A stretch of DNA of 64,000 nucleotides from Melampsora larici-populina 98AG31 (Eukaryota > Basidiomycota > Pucciniomycetes > Pucciniales > Melampsoraceae), in contig NW_006768778.1 of NCBI RefSeq assembly GCF_000204055.1, forward strand, positions 1,588,638 to 1,652,637, read 5' to 3'. The position numbers and the translations under genes were made by a program. The notes beneath the pieces were generated by a model. The model was given only the letters and a program-made list of their open reading frames with translations. It had not been told where the DNA came from and did no database searches. Below, piece by piece: positions 1 through 11,924 of the stretch (the first letter of the stretch is position 1; every line of letters starts with the position of its first letter).

Positions 1-1023
1 ATATCGTTCATCTGAGGACGAAGTTAAATCTATTTCAATCTGACTCTATGATCTACACAAATCATTTCATATCAACAATTGCTTGTATTGGCGATTTCAA
101 TCAAATTTATATTTTACCTTTCCTCAATTTATTTCGTGTGTTAAGCTGTTTAGGCAATTTCCAAAGGTCATTCATGATGATCAATCTAGTTCTTGAACTC
201 TTTGACATCTTATATTCAATTTAGTTTTGTTGATTTTCAGCTTTCTCAGCCATTGTCTCGGGTGGACCTTTTCTTGTTTGTGAACTTGATTTTGGTGCGA
301 TATTCAAAAATCAAAAGTTGAATCTTATTCCATGCCTATCAAAATATACACACAAGTGAAAATTGAAGGGATTAATGAGGTAAAATGGTGTTCTACCATT
401 ATGTTAACTTGTTTTTATGGTAACTTTGAATTATCGTCACCCAATACAAATTCCTCAGTGTTACATTATGTGTACAAATGTTATGTTGAGTGGCATCCGT
501 GGGTATATAAATACAAAGGCTTGATTCAAATTGAAATGAATGGTTGTTCGATCATAAAATGAGAGAGTGTGTCGACAATTCAACTGGGCTGAAGCATTTG
601 TTCTGAACTTAACCGATTGAGTTCGAGGTTGGTTGAGAGCTTTCGAGACAAGATGATGTGAGTGCTTGTGGGAGTTTACCTCAATCAACTACTGCCCCCT
701 ACCTTCTCTAAGCTTCTCTATCGCCAGCAGAACGGTCTAATCGAAATGTTAGTGCTCTTCTTTCCATATCAATAACCGACCTGGCACCAAATACAAGTCT
801 TAACCTTTCGATGTGATACATTGGACTGATTGAAGCGTGAGGAAATGAACAAACGCCTGTAGCCATATGAGGTATCTATAACAAAGAGGTGCATAGCAAG
901 GACTTCATCACCTTCTTGATAGAGACCCAATGGGTCAAGATTTAATCATGCGATTGATTTTTGCATGGTTGGACTATGACTGTGCTTGGTTGTGGTCCAA
1001 TACGTATGAGGCAGCCCAACAAT
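1..1023. other. AT-rich stretch, no gene recognised
   Basis: Only short open frames are present (for example 332-562 and 461-688). They overlap on opposite strands and show no domain, splice pattern or family resemblance. I see no gene, RNA or element end here. Confidence 0.5.
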
Positions 1024-1232
1024 CTAGAGCGCTCTGAGCCATACCAGAGCGCTCTGAGTCATACCAGAGCGCTCTGTGGACGTATCAGAGCGCTCTGTGG
1101 ACGTATCAGAGCGCTCTGAGACATATCAGAGAAAATTGACAAGTCCCCAGAGCGCTCTGTGGACATTCAGAGCGCTCGTACAGGGTATCCGAGCGCTCTG
1201 ATGTGTCTCAGAGCGCTCTGAGGACTTGTCGA
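1024..1232. repeat. Tandem palindromic satellite, CAGAGCGCTCTG core
   Basis: About nine copies of the perfect 12-bp palindrome CAGAGCGCTCTG or a close variant recur every 20-21 bp, separated by short variable spacers such as tggacgtat or agtcatac. One spacer contains GACAAGTCC and the array ends with its reverse complement GGACTTGTC, so part of the array can fold on itself. The period is close to two helical turns. No gene overlaps it. It could be a minisatellite or the subterminal repeat block of an unrecognised DNA transposon. Confidence 0.85.
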
Positions 1233-2080
1233 TTTTTTTTGGTTAGTTGGAAAAAAAGGAACCTTGCTGTAAGAGGAAGACATGTATGTTTTGAATATGT
1301 TGAGCAAAAAAACATTGAATTTTTTTTGTTTATGTGGACTTGAGGTGCTATAAAGTGCTGTTCCAGAGCATCTGGGGTGCTCTGCTGGGCAGCTCCGGCT
1401 TCCAGTCTATGGAATCGTGCACTGTATGTTTGACTTACATGTCTCTCGGGGCAGGTGCCACAGGTGTAAAGGGCAGCCTGTAGATATCTTCTACTATATA
1501 CTTTTAGTATATTATCCCCTTCCAGCTCTGTGGAAAACATTGTTTTGGTTGATAAGTTCCACAAAAAAAAATATCCTGCTAACCCACTATTCACCAAAGC
1601 AGCACACTCAGCATCACAGTCAACCCACTTTTCTCCAAATAATTCCCATGTAACAAAGTCTCTCACTCACTTTATTTGTCCTGGTCTTTACCATATACCT
1701 ACAGAGAGTCAGCCTTTGAAACACAAGCAACTCACTTGTTCCAAGCAGATAGGTTGTACTAGAAGTCTCAAGACTCAGGGGACTTGTATGGGCAAATGGT
1801 ATAAATTATTCCCTGTGGTTTTCCACTCTACAAGCTTCAGCATTTCTAAAGTGAAGTATCATTATCTTATGAGGCAACAGAGGTCCTTCAATCTTCCATA
1901 TGCCAATCTGCAAACCTCATCGAATTTGGGGTCCAGAAAGAAAATACATTCACCTTATGTCAATGCAATTTGGGGTTTATGGACACTCTGACTGGTGTCT
2001 GTTGAAAGAAAAGCTCTTCCATGACCCTAGAATTTCTACACATATATTAAAAATCCACTAACCAATTTTTGAGTCATCCC
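1233..2080. other. Intergenic, no gene supported
   Basis: Two overlapping open frames of about 150 codons occur on opposite strands (1208-1666 minus and 1530-1991 plus). Neither shows a recognisable domain or plausible intron signals. The segment precedes the 3' end of the minus-strand RING gene. Confidence 0.45.
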
Positions 2081-3889
2081 TCAAGAGAAGCCTAACTCAA
2101 CTTCCTCTCGGCAAATAGGGCATGTAGGAAATTTATTGGTATTAGCCTCCAACCTCTGTTTGTTTAATTTGTGAAAGGTCCATTATGAGTAGACAATTCT
2201 GGATTTGCTTATATGTTGAAAATCTTTTAACTCACATGCCAACAATCTGTGTGAACTTTATGATCAACTTCAGAATGAAGCTTGACAAGATCATCCTCTT
2301 TGTGCATGTCTTGCTGACAGATGACACATGGTTGGCCAATTGGGATAAGTTCAGGCATCTTGAATGTATAGATGTGAGAGTCACCTATGAGCGGGATTGT
2401 CAGTAATGGTGATCCAAATTCTATGGGCATAATGTTCTTAGTGTAGTTGGGAGATTAGTGACAGCTTACTTCTATAATCCACTAGACCTTCAAGGTATGA
2501 CTTGGCACCATCAATGAGGGTGGAAATGTGTTGTAGTAGGCCGATCACTGAATCTTCCTGATTAGCCAGTTGTTCAGATTCTTTAGTTTCCCATCTTTGA
2601 TACTGGTGTTTGGTCCTGAATATAGACTCAATTAAATGTTTGATACTATCCATGTTCATGCTCTTTTCCATGAGGAAAACTTCCAGCGGGTTCTTGAAAG
2701 GCCCAAGATCTGTCCTTTTCAGGAAGCAATGTATGATATTTGGGAGTTCTTTGGATTCATATGCCTTCTTGAAGCAATCATTTTGTGATTTCTTAAATCT
2801 TACAAAATCTCTGACTGTTGGATAGATTTTTCCATATTTATTAAGTATCATGTAAGCAAGTTCTTTGTTCCATGGGCTTGTATCTTGTTCTTCTAAATGT
2901 TGTGAACACATTGACAAAAGATTTCTCAATGTTCCTTCCTGCAATGGACAGCTTTCCTGAAGTAGAAGATCATGAGTTTCAACCATGAATTTGGATGATT
3001 TTGAGGTTTCATCTGCCTTGAATTGGTATGTGATCCATTTTATGATTTTGAACTTTGAGAGTGCCTCTGACAGGGCTTCAGAATCAAACACATATGTCAT
3101 TAGTTTGAAAACAAAAGCTAGAAAAGAATCAAGAGAGAAGAATCTTACACAAATCAATCTCCCAAATTTTGGGGCCTTTTTCTAATTTCCATAATTGCTG
3201 ACTAGCTCCTATAAGATTTAATCCTATTTTATAAAATCCAATGTCAGTCATCCATAAAAATCTTCCATATCTCAAAGGCATTGAGTTGATTATTTTGTAC
3301 CCTTTGTCAGATGAAGCTGGAGTGCAGCATTCCTTATGGGTCCCTGGTGCATATCTGTTTCTATTGGCTTCAAATCACCCTTAGGTAGATACTCTTGAAG
3401 ATGTGTCAACACAGCAAGTACCCATATCCTTTCTTTTGATTTCAAGTGGTAATTCTCAAGTGTATAAACTGCAATGTTGATTGTGCTTTCAACCTGAGTA
3501 CCTTTCATGAATGCATTAGAGCTAAGTTTTTCTTGAAGAGATGGGAATGAGATTCTCAAGTTTGATGCCAATTCATTCAAGCCCATGCTTAGAAACCACC
3601 ATGTTGGGATCTGCTTATTCACACGGATAAGCCTCTTAAAGTTATTGATATCAGGAATTGGAGGAGCTTGTTCAGTTGATATCAAACTGATAGATTCTAA
3701 ACTTGATGACACAGTTGCATCAGGTTTAAGATTAAATGGTTGATAAAGTTGAACTTCAATTTCCCCTGGACATCTTCTTGGTATTGAGTCCAATGAGTAT
3801 CGCAGTAACAATGGGCATATAATTGTGGACAAGAATTTCAAAACGATGAATAGAAAGAAGACAAATGATCTCATGATGGTCAAGACCAA
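2081..3889 (-). CDS. Predicted secreted or membrane protein with C-terminal RING-like finger (rust-type family)
   Basis: Multi-exon minus-strand gene. The N terminus has a hydrophobic run after MRSFVFFLF that could be a signal peptide or anchor. A long helical middle region of unknown function follows. The last two exons encode a RING-like finger: CVIC, then DHKVHTDCW, then across an intron TCPICR. The ligand pattern is C-x2-C, H-x2-H-x2-C, C-x2-C, but the usual third Cys is absent. Resolved exons, all in phase: 2081-2155, 2236-2420, 2470-3117 and 3149 upward; donors include GTGAGT and GTAAGC. Near 3285 the frame shifts between the exon reading up from 3149 and the 3290-3889 segment, so there is an extra intron or a frameshift. 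RING proteins are usually E3 ubiquitin ligases; that role is inference. Confidence 0.6.
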
Positions 3890-5119
3890 AATTTGGTAGT
3901 ACTAGTGTTGGTATCAATGAAGGAGACAGAAGGAAAACTAATCTCTTTCAACAGAATTCAATCACTGGCAAATGATATAGATATGTGTCTCACAGTGGTA
4001 TGCATTGAATGCAGTACATTGAAACCCAATGTTTTTTCCATTCAGATTATCTTTCTTTGAACTATGTTTCAAGACATGAATCACCTTGAACCATTCATAT
4101 TTTGAATGACCCTACTCCGAGCATCATCAGCAAAATTTGTACTTTGCAGGTTTGCAAACAGACCCCCAAAAGAGAATCTCTGATGCTGGGGGTCTAAAAA
4201 ATTGTATGTGCACAGTGGAGCACATAGATTTGCACTCCAGAAAAATCTGTCACAACTTGCAACTAACTGTATTGTTTATGCTTTAGTGTTGTATATTGAG
4301 AGTGTGTGTACCACTGGGAAGGGTGGTTCATTGAAGCTTCCCAAAAACCACAAATCCCATTGGCCACAGCATAAATGTGCTTGCTGTTTGATGGTCTGAA
4401 AAGAAGGCCACATGGCCAAGTTTGCTTTGACTGGTCTGGTAACCTTCAGCTATTCATTCAGTGGCCTATTGGTGGTCTTTGATTCATTGGAGGGAATGCT
4501 GTTCATGTGGAAAGACATCAAGCTTGCCCCTGCTCCCCTCCTTTACCTTGCACATATTCCTTACTCCATTACCCCTTGAGATCCAGGAAGTGATAGTGAT
4601 GATGGGGCAAAGGCCACCCAGACCATGGATTGGATTCTGGGAGCTCTCCCGATGTCTGATCATGGAATAAGCATGGTCAGAACCAGATGTAAGTATTGAA
4701 GTATTTGTGAGAATGCAGAATTTGTATCACAGCGGCACATTTGACCACCATGCAAGACATCCTTTTGTCATCCTTTCAAAGGCCACAAATATGCTAATAT
4801 ACTACTAACCCATCCAGCCAACCAATATCTGGCTAACAGCCAAAATCTGAACTCTTTGTCTGAATTTTCACTGAGTTATGGCACAATGCTTTTTCAGCCC
4901 ATCTTTTGGCTTACAGATTGCCCTGTCCTGTGGATCTTTTGATATCTTCTGACTATTGTGACTCCCAGGAGTTAGAAGACATCCAAAACTTCAGTAAAAC
5001 ATAGACCTCACCCTTTTACCAAGAATCACAATGAATCAAAACAACTCAGCTGATGTCTTAAAAGCACTTTTATCTTCATCCCCTCCAAAGAAGAACTTAA
5101 CTTGAAATTAAGGATCTAC
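3890..5119. other. Intergenic, probable promoter side of the RING gene
   Basis: No convincing gene. A short hairpin lies near 4163-4197, with arms AGACCCCC and GGGGGTCT. Two short plus-strand frames (4202-4399 and 4461-4670) show no domain. The stretch ends at the TTA target duplication of the Harbinger-1 element. Confidence 0.45.
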
Positions 5120-5505
5120 TTAGAGCGCGTTTGTTTAAGCGATTTTTGACCAGAAATCGCATTTTACAAAGAGTAGAAATCTTAGAAGGTGAAATGTGTT
5201 TGCTTAACTATTTACAAGCATTCTGTAATGTACAGAATGCTTATAAAAATCGCTTTTTGAGTCGATTTCCAGAATTGGCTAATAGCTAATTTTTTTTCGA
5301 TTTCTTCTCTTTCTACCTTTTTCTCAATTTTGGACAAGTCCACGTCCACTGTACTAAACCCGCCAAAACCCATCAAACCGCCAAAACCATACAAAATCTT
5401 TACAACAGTAGCAGTCCTGCCACTGACCACCCTTCATTTCTTCACTATCAATCACAACCTCCCTTCCCTTCCTTCTCTAACCAACCCCGTTGAACCACAT
5501 CACCA

Positions 5506-7136
5506 ATGTCTGACAGCAATTCAGAGCCTATTAGTAATGGTGAGGAAGCCACCACTGGACCATCAACATCAAAAAAAGCAACTCCGATCAATAAAAAATC
5601 AAATAAAAAAACAAAAGTAAACTCTCAAGTCAAACTGATCAAATTGAAAGAAAACAAGAAGAAAAAGAAGTTGAATGATAAGAACAAAAAGAATTTAGAT
5701 GAGAAGAACAAACAACAAGAAGAAGATAAGAACAAATCCGATGATGATTCAGGAGGAGAGGTTGTTACTAGTGGCGGTGTATGGAAACATGGATGTACGG
5801 TTTGGTTGATTGATGAGTATTGTCATCAAGTTGATCTTGGACACGGAAACGATGGAGGACTCAAGAGTGCTTCATGGAAGCAAGTCCTTGAGGACTACAA
5901 CAAACGGTTCAAAACCAAGGAACCATTATCACGTTTGAAAAACCATATACAGAAGGTATGTCTTTCACTCTCCTCCCTCCTCTACGCTGACTTCGTTTCA
6001 ACTGACTCTCTATTCAAATCCAGCTCAAGACAACATACAAAGCTTTTGATAAGATCATGGGTTCCTCTGGTGCTCCTGGATGTGATACAACAACAGGTAC
6101 CGTGAGTGCTTCAAAGGAATGGTGGGATGCTTGGATCAAAGGGGTCTGTATAATCATGGTTTCATCATATCTTTCTTTTTCTGTTTTCCCTTTTCACTCA
6201 TAATCTTTTTTTCTATCTTTCTTTTGCTCAAAATCTTCTACATAATTCTAGGCTGGTAACAAAGATGCAATACCAATCAAGAACAATGCATTCCCCGCGT
6301 ACCAAGCCGTCTCGCATATCATGCCCGAGAAACACTTATGAGCTAACGGTACAGAAGGGTTCGGAACCCAGAGCAAGAAAAAAAAGTGTCAATCACCAGG
6401 ATCTGATGATGGCGAAGACCAAGAAAATGACAATGGTAAGTTTCTTTTATATATGACACTCCCAACAAATTCACTGAATAAGCTTTTCATTTATCAAAGA
6501 TTCAATCCCATCTGAATCCGAATCTATTAAACGAATGGCTACTGAACCAATTGAAGATCAATATGTTCAAGATGATAATGAGAGCAAGGAGAGTGATTCA
6601 GAGCCGGAGCCTCCTCCAAAAAAGAATAAAGAAACGGTATGTAGTATTTATCTTGAATATTTCAACAATAAATGAATTCTGCTGACTGCTTCTATTCATT
6701 TTAAATGCAGAAAAAAACCTTCAAATTCAACAAGCACCGATTTCAAGAAGACCAAGAAGAAGAAGATACTCCAGAGTTGAAATTTGTCCGTAGCAAGAGG
6801 AGCCCAATCAACAAAGGACCTTCCATCAAGCAATCTCGCACCAGCGGTCCAAAGATCATAGCTGATTCAATTGATCGAGCAGTGGAATTAGAAGATCAAG
6901 TTGAAAGCAATAGAATTACAATAGCAAAGATGAAATTAGAGCAACATCCAAAACGTCAAGAAGTGATGGCAATATTCAACGCTGAATTCCGCAACAAACT
7001 GAAACCAGCTCACATCAACCAAGTAGCAAACAAATTGAAAGAAGATGATACCGCATCGTTTTTCTTCCATATGCACAAGGATAATCGCTGGAATTGGTTA
7101 AAAGAGGAAGCTGGGGTCTTACAAGAATATGAGTAG
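5506..7136 (+). pseudogene. Harbinger partner protein (Myb/SANT-like ORF), one in-frame TGA
   Basis: Accessory protein of the element, of the type that in Harbinger systems helps transposase reach the nucleus and bind DNA. Exons 5506-5955, 6024-6143, 6252-6435, 6500-6636 and 6711-7136 join in phase with GT-AG introns. The product has a Lys-rich N terminus, then a helical Trp-containing region with WKQVLEDYNKRF and KEWWDAWIK (SANT-like), an acidic linker, and a C-terminal coiled coil ending ...QEYE. An in-frame TGA at 6339-6341 interrupts exon 3; sensible coding resumes directly after it. A CGA arginine codon is the simplest precursor (inference). Confidence 0.75.
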
Positions 7137-7552
7137 GATATATTTAAAAGGAGAGTATTTCAGAAACCAAATCAAGTTTGTTACATTTCATTTTTTTGTA
7201 TCTTTTCTAAAACAAATGCAGTGGTACAATTTTTAAAAAGATACATACAGCCGTTTGCAGTTTTGATGAACATGCGCCCAAAGATGAGCGAATAATCAAC
7301 GTGTAAATAAAACAGGTACAGCGCAAAACATTTGAAAAGTTTTGGCCGAGTGTTCATCAATTATGAATACAGCTGTAGTAATTTTAATTAGTGCTCAAAC
7401 AAAATCAGCTGTACAAATTAAAAAAATGATAGCAGTTTGAGTAATGATAATTTAAATCAAATAATTTGTACAAAGTTTGAAAAACATAGTCCTTTCAATA
7501 ACAATGTGAATAGCCCAATTATGTCCATGATTTAAAAGGAGAAAATTGAGCA
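7137..7552. other. Spacer between the two converging Harbinger-1 genes
   Basis: AT-rich 3' flanks of the two converging element genes. No open frame or repeat that I can support. Confidence 0.5.
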
Positions 7553-8837
7553 TTAAACACATCTGCGAGCAGCAGCCACATTTGTATAATTGTAGAACAT
7601 CTCTTCAGCAATCTGATCTTGCATTTCATTGGCTTGCGTACGCTGAGCAGGAGTTGGTGCAGACCAGTTTGGGTCATCTTTGTCACAGGCCAGCCTGGCT
7701 TCTAATCGTTCCTTCAAAGCGTACTCTTCATAAAACTCATCCTTGCCTGATTCGATCTGTATGATATTATGTAATACACAGCATGCTATTACAATTTTAA
7801 CTTGAGTTTCATATGGAAATGATGGCATGGTTGCTAGGATTGGAAAGCGCATCTTCATGATGCCAAAGATCCTTTCAATCACAATTCGAAGTGATGAGTG
7901 CCGGTGGTTGTACAGTTCTTTTGCTGTCTGTGGTGCAAGGCCAACATGATTCCACTCCTTGAGGTGGTATCGAACAGATCGGTATGGAGTGAGGAATCCA
8001 GGTGCATTTGCATAGCCAGCATCGGCGACATAGAAATGATCTGGATAGATCGAAGATATCAGCAACATGATATATCAAAGATGAAGACAAAAGTAACATA
8101 CCTTCCGGAACAACAAATCGTTCCTCTTCAAGTGCTTGACAAAGCACTCGAGCATCTGTATATGAACCTTCTAATCCCGCATACACAAAGGTAAAGAGCA
8201 TGTTAAAAGAGCATCCAGCCAATACGTTTTGGCTGAGATCCCCTTTTCGATTCCGATGAGCTGGCTGACGATCTGCAGGAACAATGCAAGGGATGTGGGT
8301 GCCATCAATAGCACCCACACACTTGTCGAAATATGGTGTCATCCTCGGATTTGTCCGTATTTCCTTTGGGCAGATCCCGTTGTCAATAGGTTGGACTATA
8401 TATGTTGATTGAAGGGAAGTGATCGCTTCCAAGACTTCATTGAAGTATTTGGTGATTGTTTGACCTGATCGCTGGAATCTTTCACTAGTGTTTTGATTGG
8501 AGCTGGAGTTGCCAACAATATAAAGGAAGATCATGACACGTTCTTCCGGCGTAACACTTCGATTACGGTAAACAACAAGCTTGCCTTCAAGAGCTTTCAT
8601 CAAGCCCTTGAAGGCAAGCTTATCCATTCAACATACTTCTCGAAACCGTATGTCGCTCCCTTCTAGTACTTCTTTTGTATATTCATTCCCTCGGAGTTTG
8701 GAGGTTCGGCATGGGATCTTGGGCCTTGTTAGAGTCTTTAGGAAGTCTGTACCAGCTTGAATTACAAGCTTGAGAAGATTACTTCTTCTAAAAGAAGTTG
8801 AGGATCGTGTTGAGTTTGAATCCAAAGAGCTTGACAT
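7553..8837 (-). pseudogene. PIF/Harbinger DDE transposase, one in-frame TGA
   Basis: DDE-type transposase that cuts and pastes the element. Two exons, 7553-8040 and 8102 upward, are joined by a 61-bp intron (GTATGT...TCCAG). Catalytic residues are visible: the first Asp in CVGAIDGTHIP, the second in YVADAGYANAPGFLTP, and the Glu in VIERIFGIMKMRFP. The N-terminal part (8628-8837) ends at an in-frame TGA (8628-8630) immediately before MDKLAFKG. Translation from that Met would still give the whole DDE core, but would drop about 69 upstream residues. The lesion fits CGA to TGA in a TpCpG context, so C-to-T decay is plausible. Confidence 0.85.
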
Positions 8838-9084
8838 GATGGATGGTGGTTTGTTTGTACCACCACCAATATCGTACTGTGCTTGAGAGCCACCAAGCCA
8901 AGCACTTTTTGATCATGCTGTGCTTAAGACCAGGTAAGACAAACACTTTTCGTTGTCTTTTTGATCTCTTTCTTTCAAAATCACAAATCAGGGCCTTTTG
9001 AAAAAAAAAGACTTTCATACATGTACGAAAGTGGTCTCCTAGAATGCAATTTCTAGGGAACCGCACTAAACAAACGCGCTCTTA

Positions 9085-9358
9085 GGAATATCGAATTATG
9101 GAGATTCGGTAGAGGAAACTTGCAAAATCAAGGCAGAGAGGTCAGACGCTGTTTACTCAAGTGTGTATGATGATCAAGCATGAGGGTCATTATCGGCTCC
9201 CGCATATAAGAAAACCCCGAATTATGTAAAAGCTCAATCGAGGGATTTGGATCGTAGGGGGCGGTGCAAAACCGTTCTCGTTTCTTATCAATCTCATCAC
9301 ATCAACACCTCTTTACCAACTTCTCTACGTTTCAAACCCTCATCCATCATCCATCATC
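9085..9358. promoter_or_regulatory. Upstream region of the TXNDC17-like gene
   Basis: 274 bp between the Harbinger-1 element and the ATG of the thioredoxin-like gene, ending in a pyrimidine/CAT-rich leader. I see no clear TATA element. Promoter assignment rests on position only. Confidence 0.35.
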
Positions 9359-10015
9359 ATGTTATTGATTCCAAAAACTAAAACTTTCGATCAAACTCAA
9401 TCAAAAGAATTAATCAATCACTTATCCACAACCAAATCAAATCAAATCATCATCTTCTACTCTTCTCATGATTCAAAGTTAAGTGTCTTTTCTTTTTCTC
9501 TTTCTTTTGATTCCATTAGGTTTCCTTTCACTTACTTGTTATACTCTTCTTGAATAGTACTGGTCAAATGTGGTGTGGAGATTGTGTAGAATTGCAATCT
9601 AATTTGATTAATGTTTTTGAAAATGAAAAGTATCAAGCTTTACAAGACCAATTAGTTTATGTTTATGTAGGGGAAAGAGATCAGTTGAGTCTTTTTTTAC
9701 TTTTCTTGAAAAATCAGATGATTCAAAAACTTATTATCGATACTGTGTGATCTACGTTTAGATGGAGGTCTTCAGATAATGTATTCAGACAATCACCTTG
9801 GTCGATTACCAATCTACCTACGATCTTGAAAGTTTTACCTGGTGAGAAACCTTTAAATGAAAGAGTAAGTTCACCAACTCTATTCTTGACTTCTTTTCCA
9901 AAGTGATCGACCGTTTTGCTTTGCTACGTAGATCTCACCACTTGATTCTAGACTAGTAGAAGATGAAGCAAACAATCGAGAAAGACTTGTCAATTATCTG
10001 ACAACCTCCACATAA
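9359..10015 (+). CDS. TXNDC17: Thioredoxin domain-containing protein 17-like (TRP14 family)
   Basis: Small cytosolic thioredoxin-fold oxidoreductase of the TXNDC17/TRP14 (DUF953) family, which reduces disulfides in protein and small-molecule substrates. Four exons, 9359-9477, 9558-9683, 9762-9864 and 9932-10015, join in phase to give 143 residues, a little longer than the animal proteins of about 123. The family's WCxDC active site appears as WCGDCVELQ, followed by VYVGERDQWRSSDNVFR and the cis-Pro segment NLPTILK. The later WRSSDNVFRQ matches the family's conserved N-x-F-R region. It is convergent with RRS1. Confidence 0.88.
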
Positions 10016-10560
10016 GCCTTGAAAAAGACGGCGAGTTCAAATTGAGAGGCGCCAAGATTTAGTTTCAAGGTCTATTTCCTCTAATGACATTGTTGTAAAG
10101 GTAAGAATGGGTGGAAAGAGATGAAGCTTGTATAATAAAGACTCAATGTGAATGTGATGTATGCTCCAGAATCATGCTTATCATCCAATCATAAAAACTT
10201 GTTCCAAAGTTACCATGAATCGATTGGGCAATCATATCCAGTCACCAAGAGGGATTTTGTCAAGTTCAATCAAAGGTTGAAGTATATTTTCAAAGTTACG
10301 ATCAGCTTAAAATCCCTGCTTACTTCATCAGCTGTGAGGTGGCAAGTTTTCGATTGTGAAATAAAAACTCTTCGTGAACTGAAATTCAATGACCGCGAAA
10401 TCTCGGGAAGGTTTGGTGAGTCTAACATCGAGAAGATGAATTCAAAAGAGATAAAACTTGTAAAATCAAAAACAAATCATGTGTGCTCCAGAATCACGCT
10501 ATTCAATTATAAAAAGTGGTTTCAAACATTTCATGAATCAAATTAACCATCAGATTAAGA
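10016..10560. other. Intergenic between convergent genes, with a diverged direct repeat
   Basis: 3' flanks of the TXNDC17-like gene and RRS1. A roughly 65-bp segment starting tgctccagaatca at about 10160 recurs in diverged form at about 10485. A plus-strand frame of 132 codons (10148-10546) includes both copies. It has no domain or homology that I recognise, so I do not call it a gene. Confidence 0.4.
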
Positions 10561-11924
10561 TCACTTCTTAGATTTACCATCCTTGCCACTAGAACCTGAA
10601 TTAGGACCAAAACCTTTACCACCAGTAACTGCTCTGATGGCTTTACGAGTATTGAGTAAACCTTTGGTCTTATCATTATCACCACCTTCTTCATTCGAAT
10701 GCGATTTCTTACCACGTTTAGCAACTTTTTCTTTGAAAGCGGATGGATTCTTTGCTAATTGTTCGACTAGAGCTAATTGGGTCGATCGTTCAGCTGCAGC
10801 TGGTATTTCAGCAGGTTCAAACTATCGATTGCAAGATTTCAAATCAAAACAAAACTCTTCAGTATTGATGATATGAAGATCGAGACATTGAAGGAAGCTT
10901 ACCTTTCGTTTGATACCTTTCGGTTTAGGTTCACTAGCAAACTTTTTATCAAATTTACCAAGACTTGCAGTCGATTTCTTAGAAGTTTGAATTAGACCTT
11001 CAAGTTCAGATTTCCTTTTCTGTTGTTCTTCTCTTCTAGCCATTCCTTCAGCTCTAGTTTTCTCTGTATTAGCTGCAATCTTCGCAGCACGAACATCAGC
11101 TTTGTTTCTAATAGTAGTAGAAACAGTTTGATTTGAAGTTGATGATTCTAATATAGCTGTTGTACTCGATTTACTAGTTTCTGCATTAGCTCTTTGTATG
11201 TTCTTAAGTTGTTGTTTTTGATTTTTAATCGTTCTTTCCTTTCTAGCTCGTTTACCTACATTACGTTCCAAAGCACCTTCTTCTTGATCTTCACCTGCTT
11301 TCACTTCTCTAATCCATGCAGTTTCTTCATCTTTATTCTTTCCTTTCCATCCCCATCTATTTACCCATTCTTGTTTATCTTCATCAAATACCATCTTCTC
11401 TCGTTGTTGTTTAGGTGCGATTCCTTTATCTTTTGCAAACTTTTGCCATTTCGTTAATGGTGCTGCTTTGGGTAATGGTTTGGCTCTAGGTAAAAGTGTT
11501 GAGGGTCCTGAGTGTGGTAATGTTGCTAGAACTCCATCATTAGTTGAGATCGTTGGTAGAGCAAAAAGTGCATTGACTAAAGTTTGGATTCCATCTCTTG
11601 TAACTGATTGCAGATATTCTTCTCGATTCGTACTGAGTTATCGCAACAGAGAAACCATTAGCTTTTCAGCCAGGTAAAAAATTTACTTAAAGATATCGAC
11701 TCACTTGTAATCTGAACTATCGATTGGATTTGGATCAAAACAAGCAAGTAAACCGATATCTAAATCAATTGGTACTTCTCGATGAACGATGATAGATTTC
11801 CTAAAAAAAAGAAAGCAAGATTACGAAATTTAAGTTAAACAGTTTGTTTAAGGGAATGTTGAAAAATTGAATTGGTCTCTAACTTTTGGTTCTTTGAAGC
11901 AAGGAGATGAGAAACATCAGCCAT
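10561..11924 (-). CDS. RRS1: Ribosome biogenesis regulatory protein RRS1
   Basis: Nucleolar assembly factor for the 60S subunit; RRS1 with Rpf2 brings in the 5S RNP. Exons 11884-11924, 11705-11800, 10903-11632 and 10561-10821 join in phase to 375 residues. Family signatures visible: an early IVHREVPIDLDIGLLACFD segment with a DPNP turn, the central AKPLPKAAPLTKWQKFAK block followed by KGI and basic residues, then FDEDKQEWVNRWGWKGKN. A Lys/Arg-rich C-terminal tail follows, as expected for nucleolar targeting. The first coding exon is only 41 bp. The KDZ-type element begins 224 bp upstream of the start codon. Confidence 0.92.

Larger units (their letters stand above)
5123..9081. mobile_element. 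PIF/Harbinger DNA transposon, copy 1 (degenerate)
   Basis: A 3,959-bp element bounded by a perfect 15-bp terminal inverted repeat, GAGCGCGTTTGTTTA on the left and its complement on the right. The 3-bp target duplication TTA lies at 5120-5122 and 9082-9084. TWA duplications and a two-gene layout (DDE transposase plus a Myb/SANT-like partner) are the hallmarks of PIF/Harbinger. Both genes are present and converge. Each has one in-frame TGA, so this copy is probably not autonomous as it stands. Confidence 0.93.

Noticed and set aside
1024..1232. CRISPR-like array
   Set aside because: The repeats are 12-bp palindromes with 8-9-bp spacers in a eukaryotic context; spacing and length do not fit CRISPR and no cas genes are present.
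1208..1991. Two open frames of about 150 codons on opposite strands
   Set aside because: They overlap, show no domain, codon pattern or splice structure, and are of a length expected by chance.
7440..8200. Programmed TGA readthrough in the Harbinger-1 transposase
   Set aside because: The partner gene carries an equivalent TGA, and CpG-type decay explains both more simply; no readthrough context or structure was seen.
10148..10546. 132-codon plus-strand frame between TXNDC17-like and RRS1
   Set aside because: It spans a diverged direct repeat in a 3'-3' intergenic region and has no recognisable domain.
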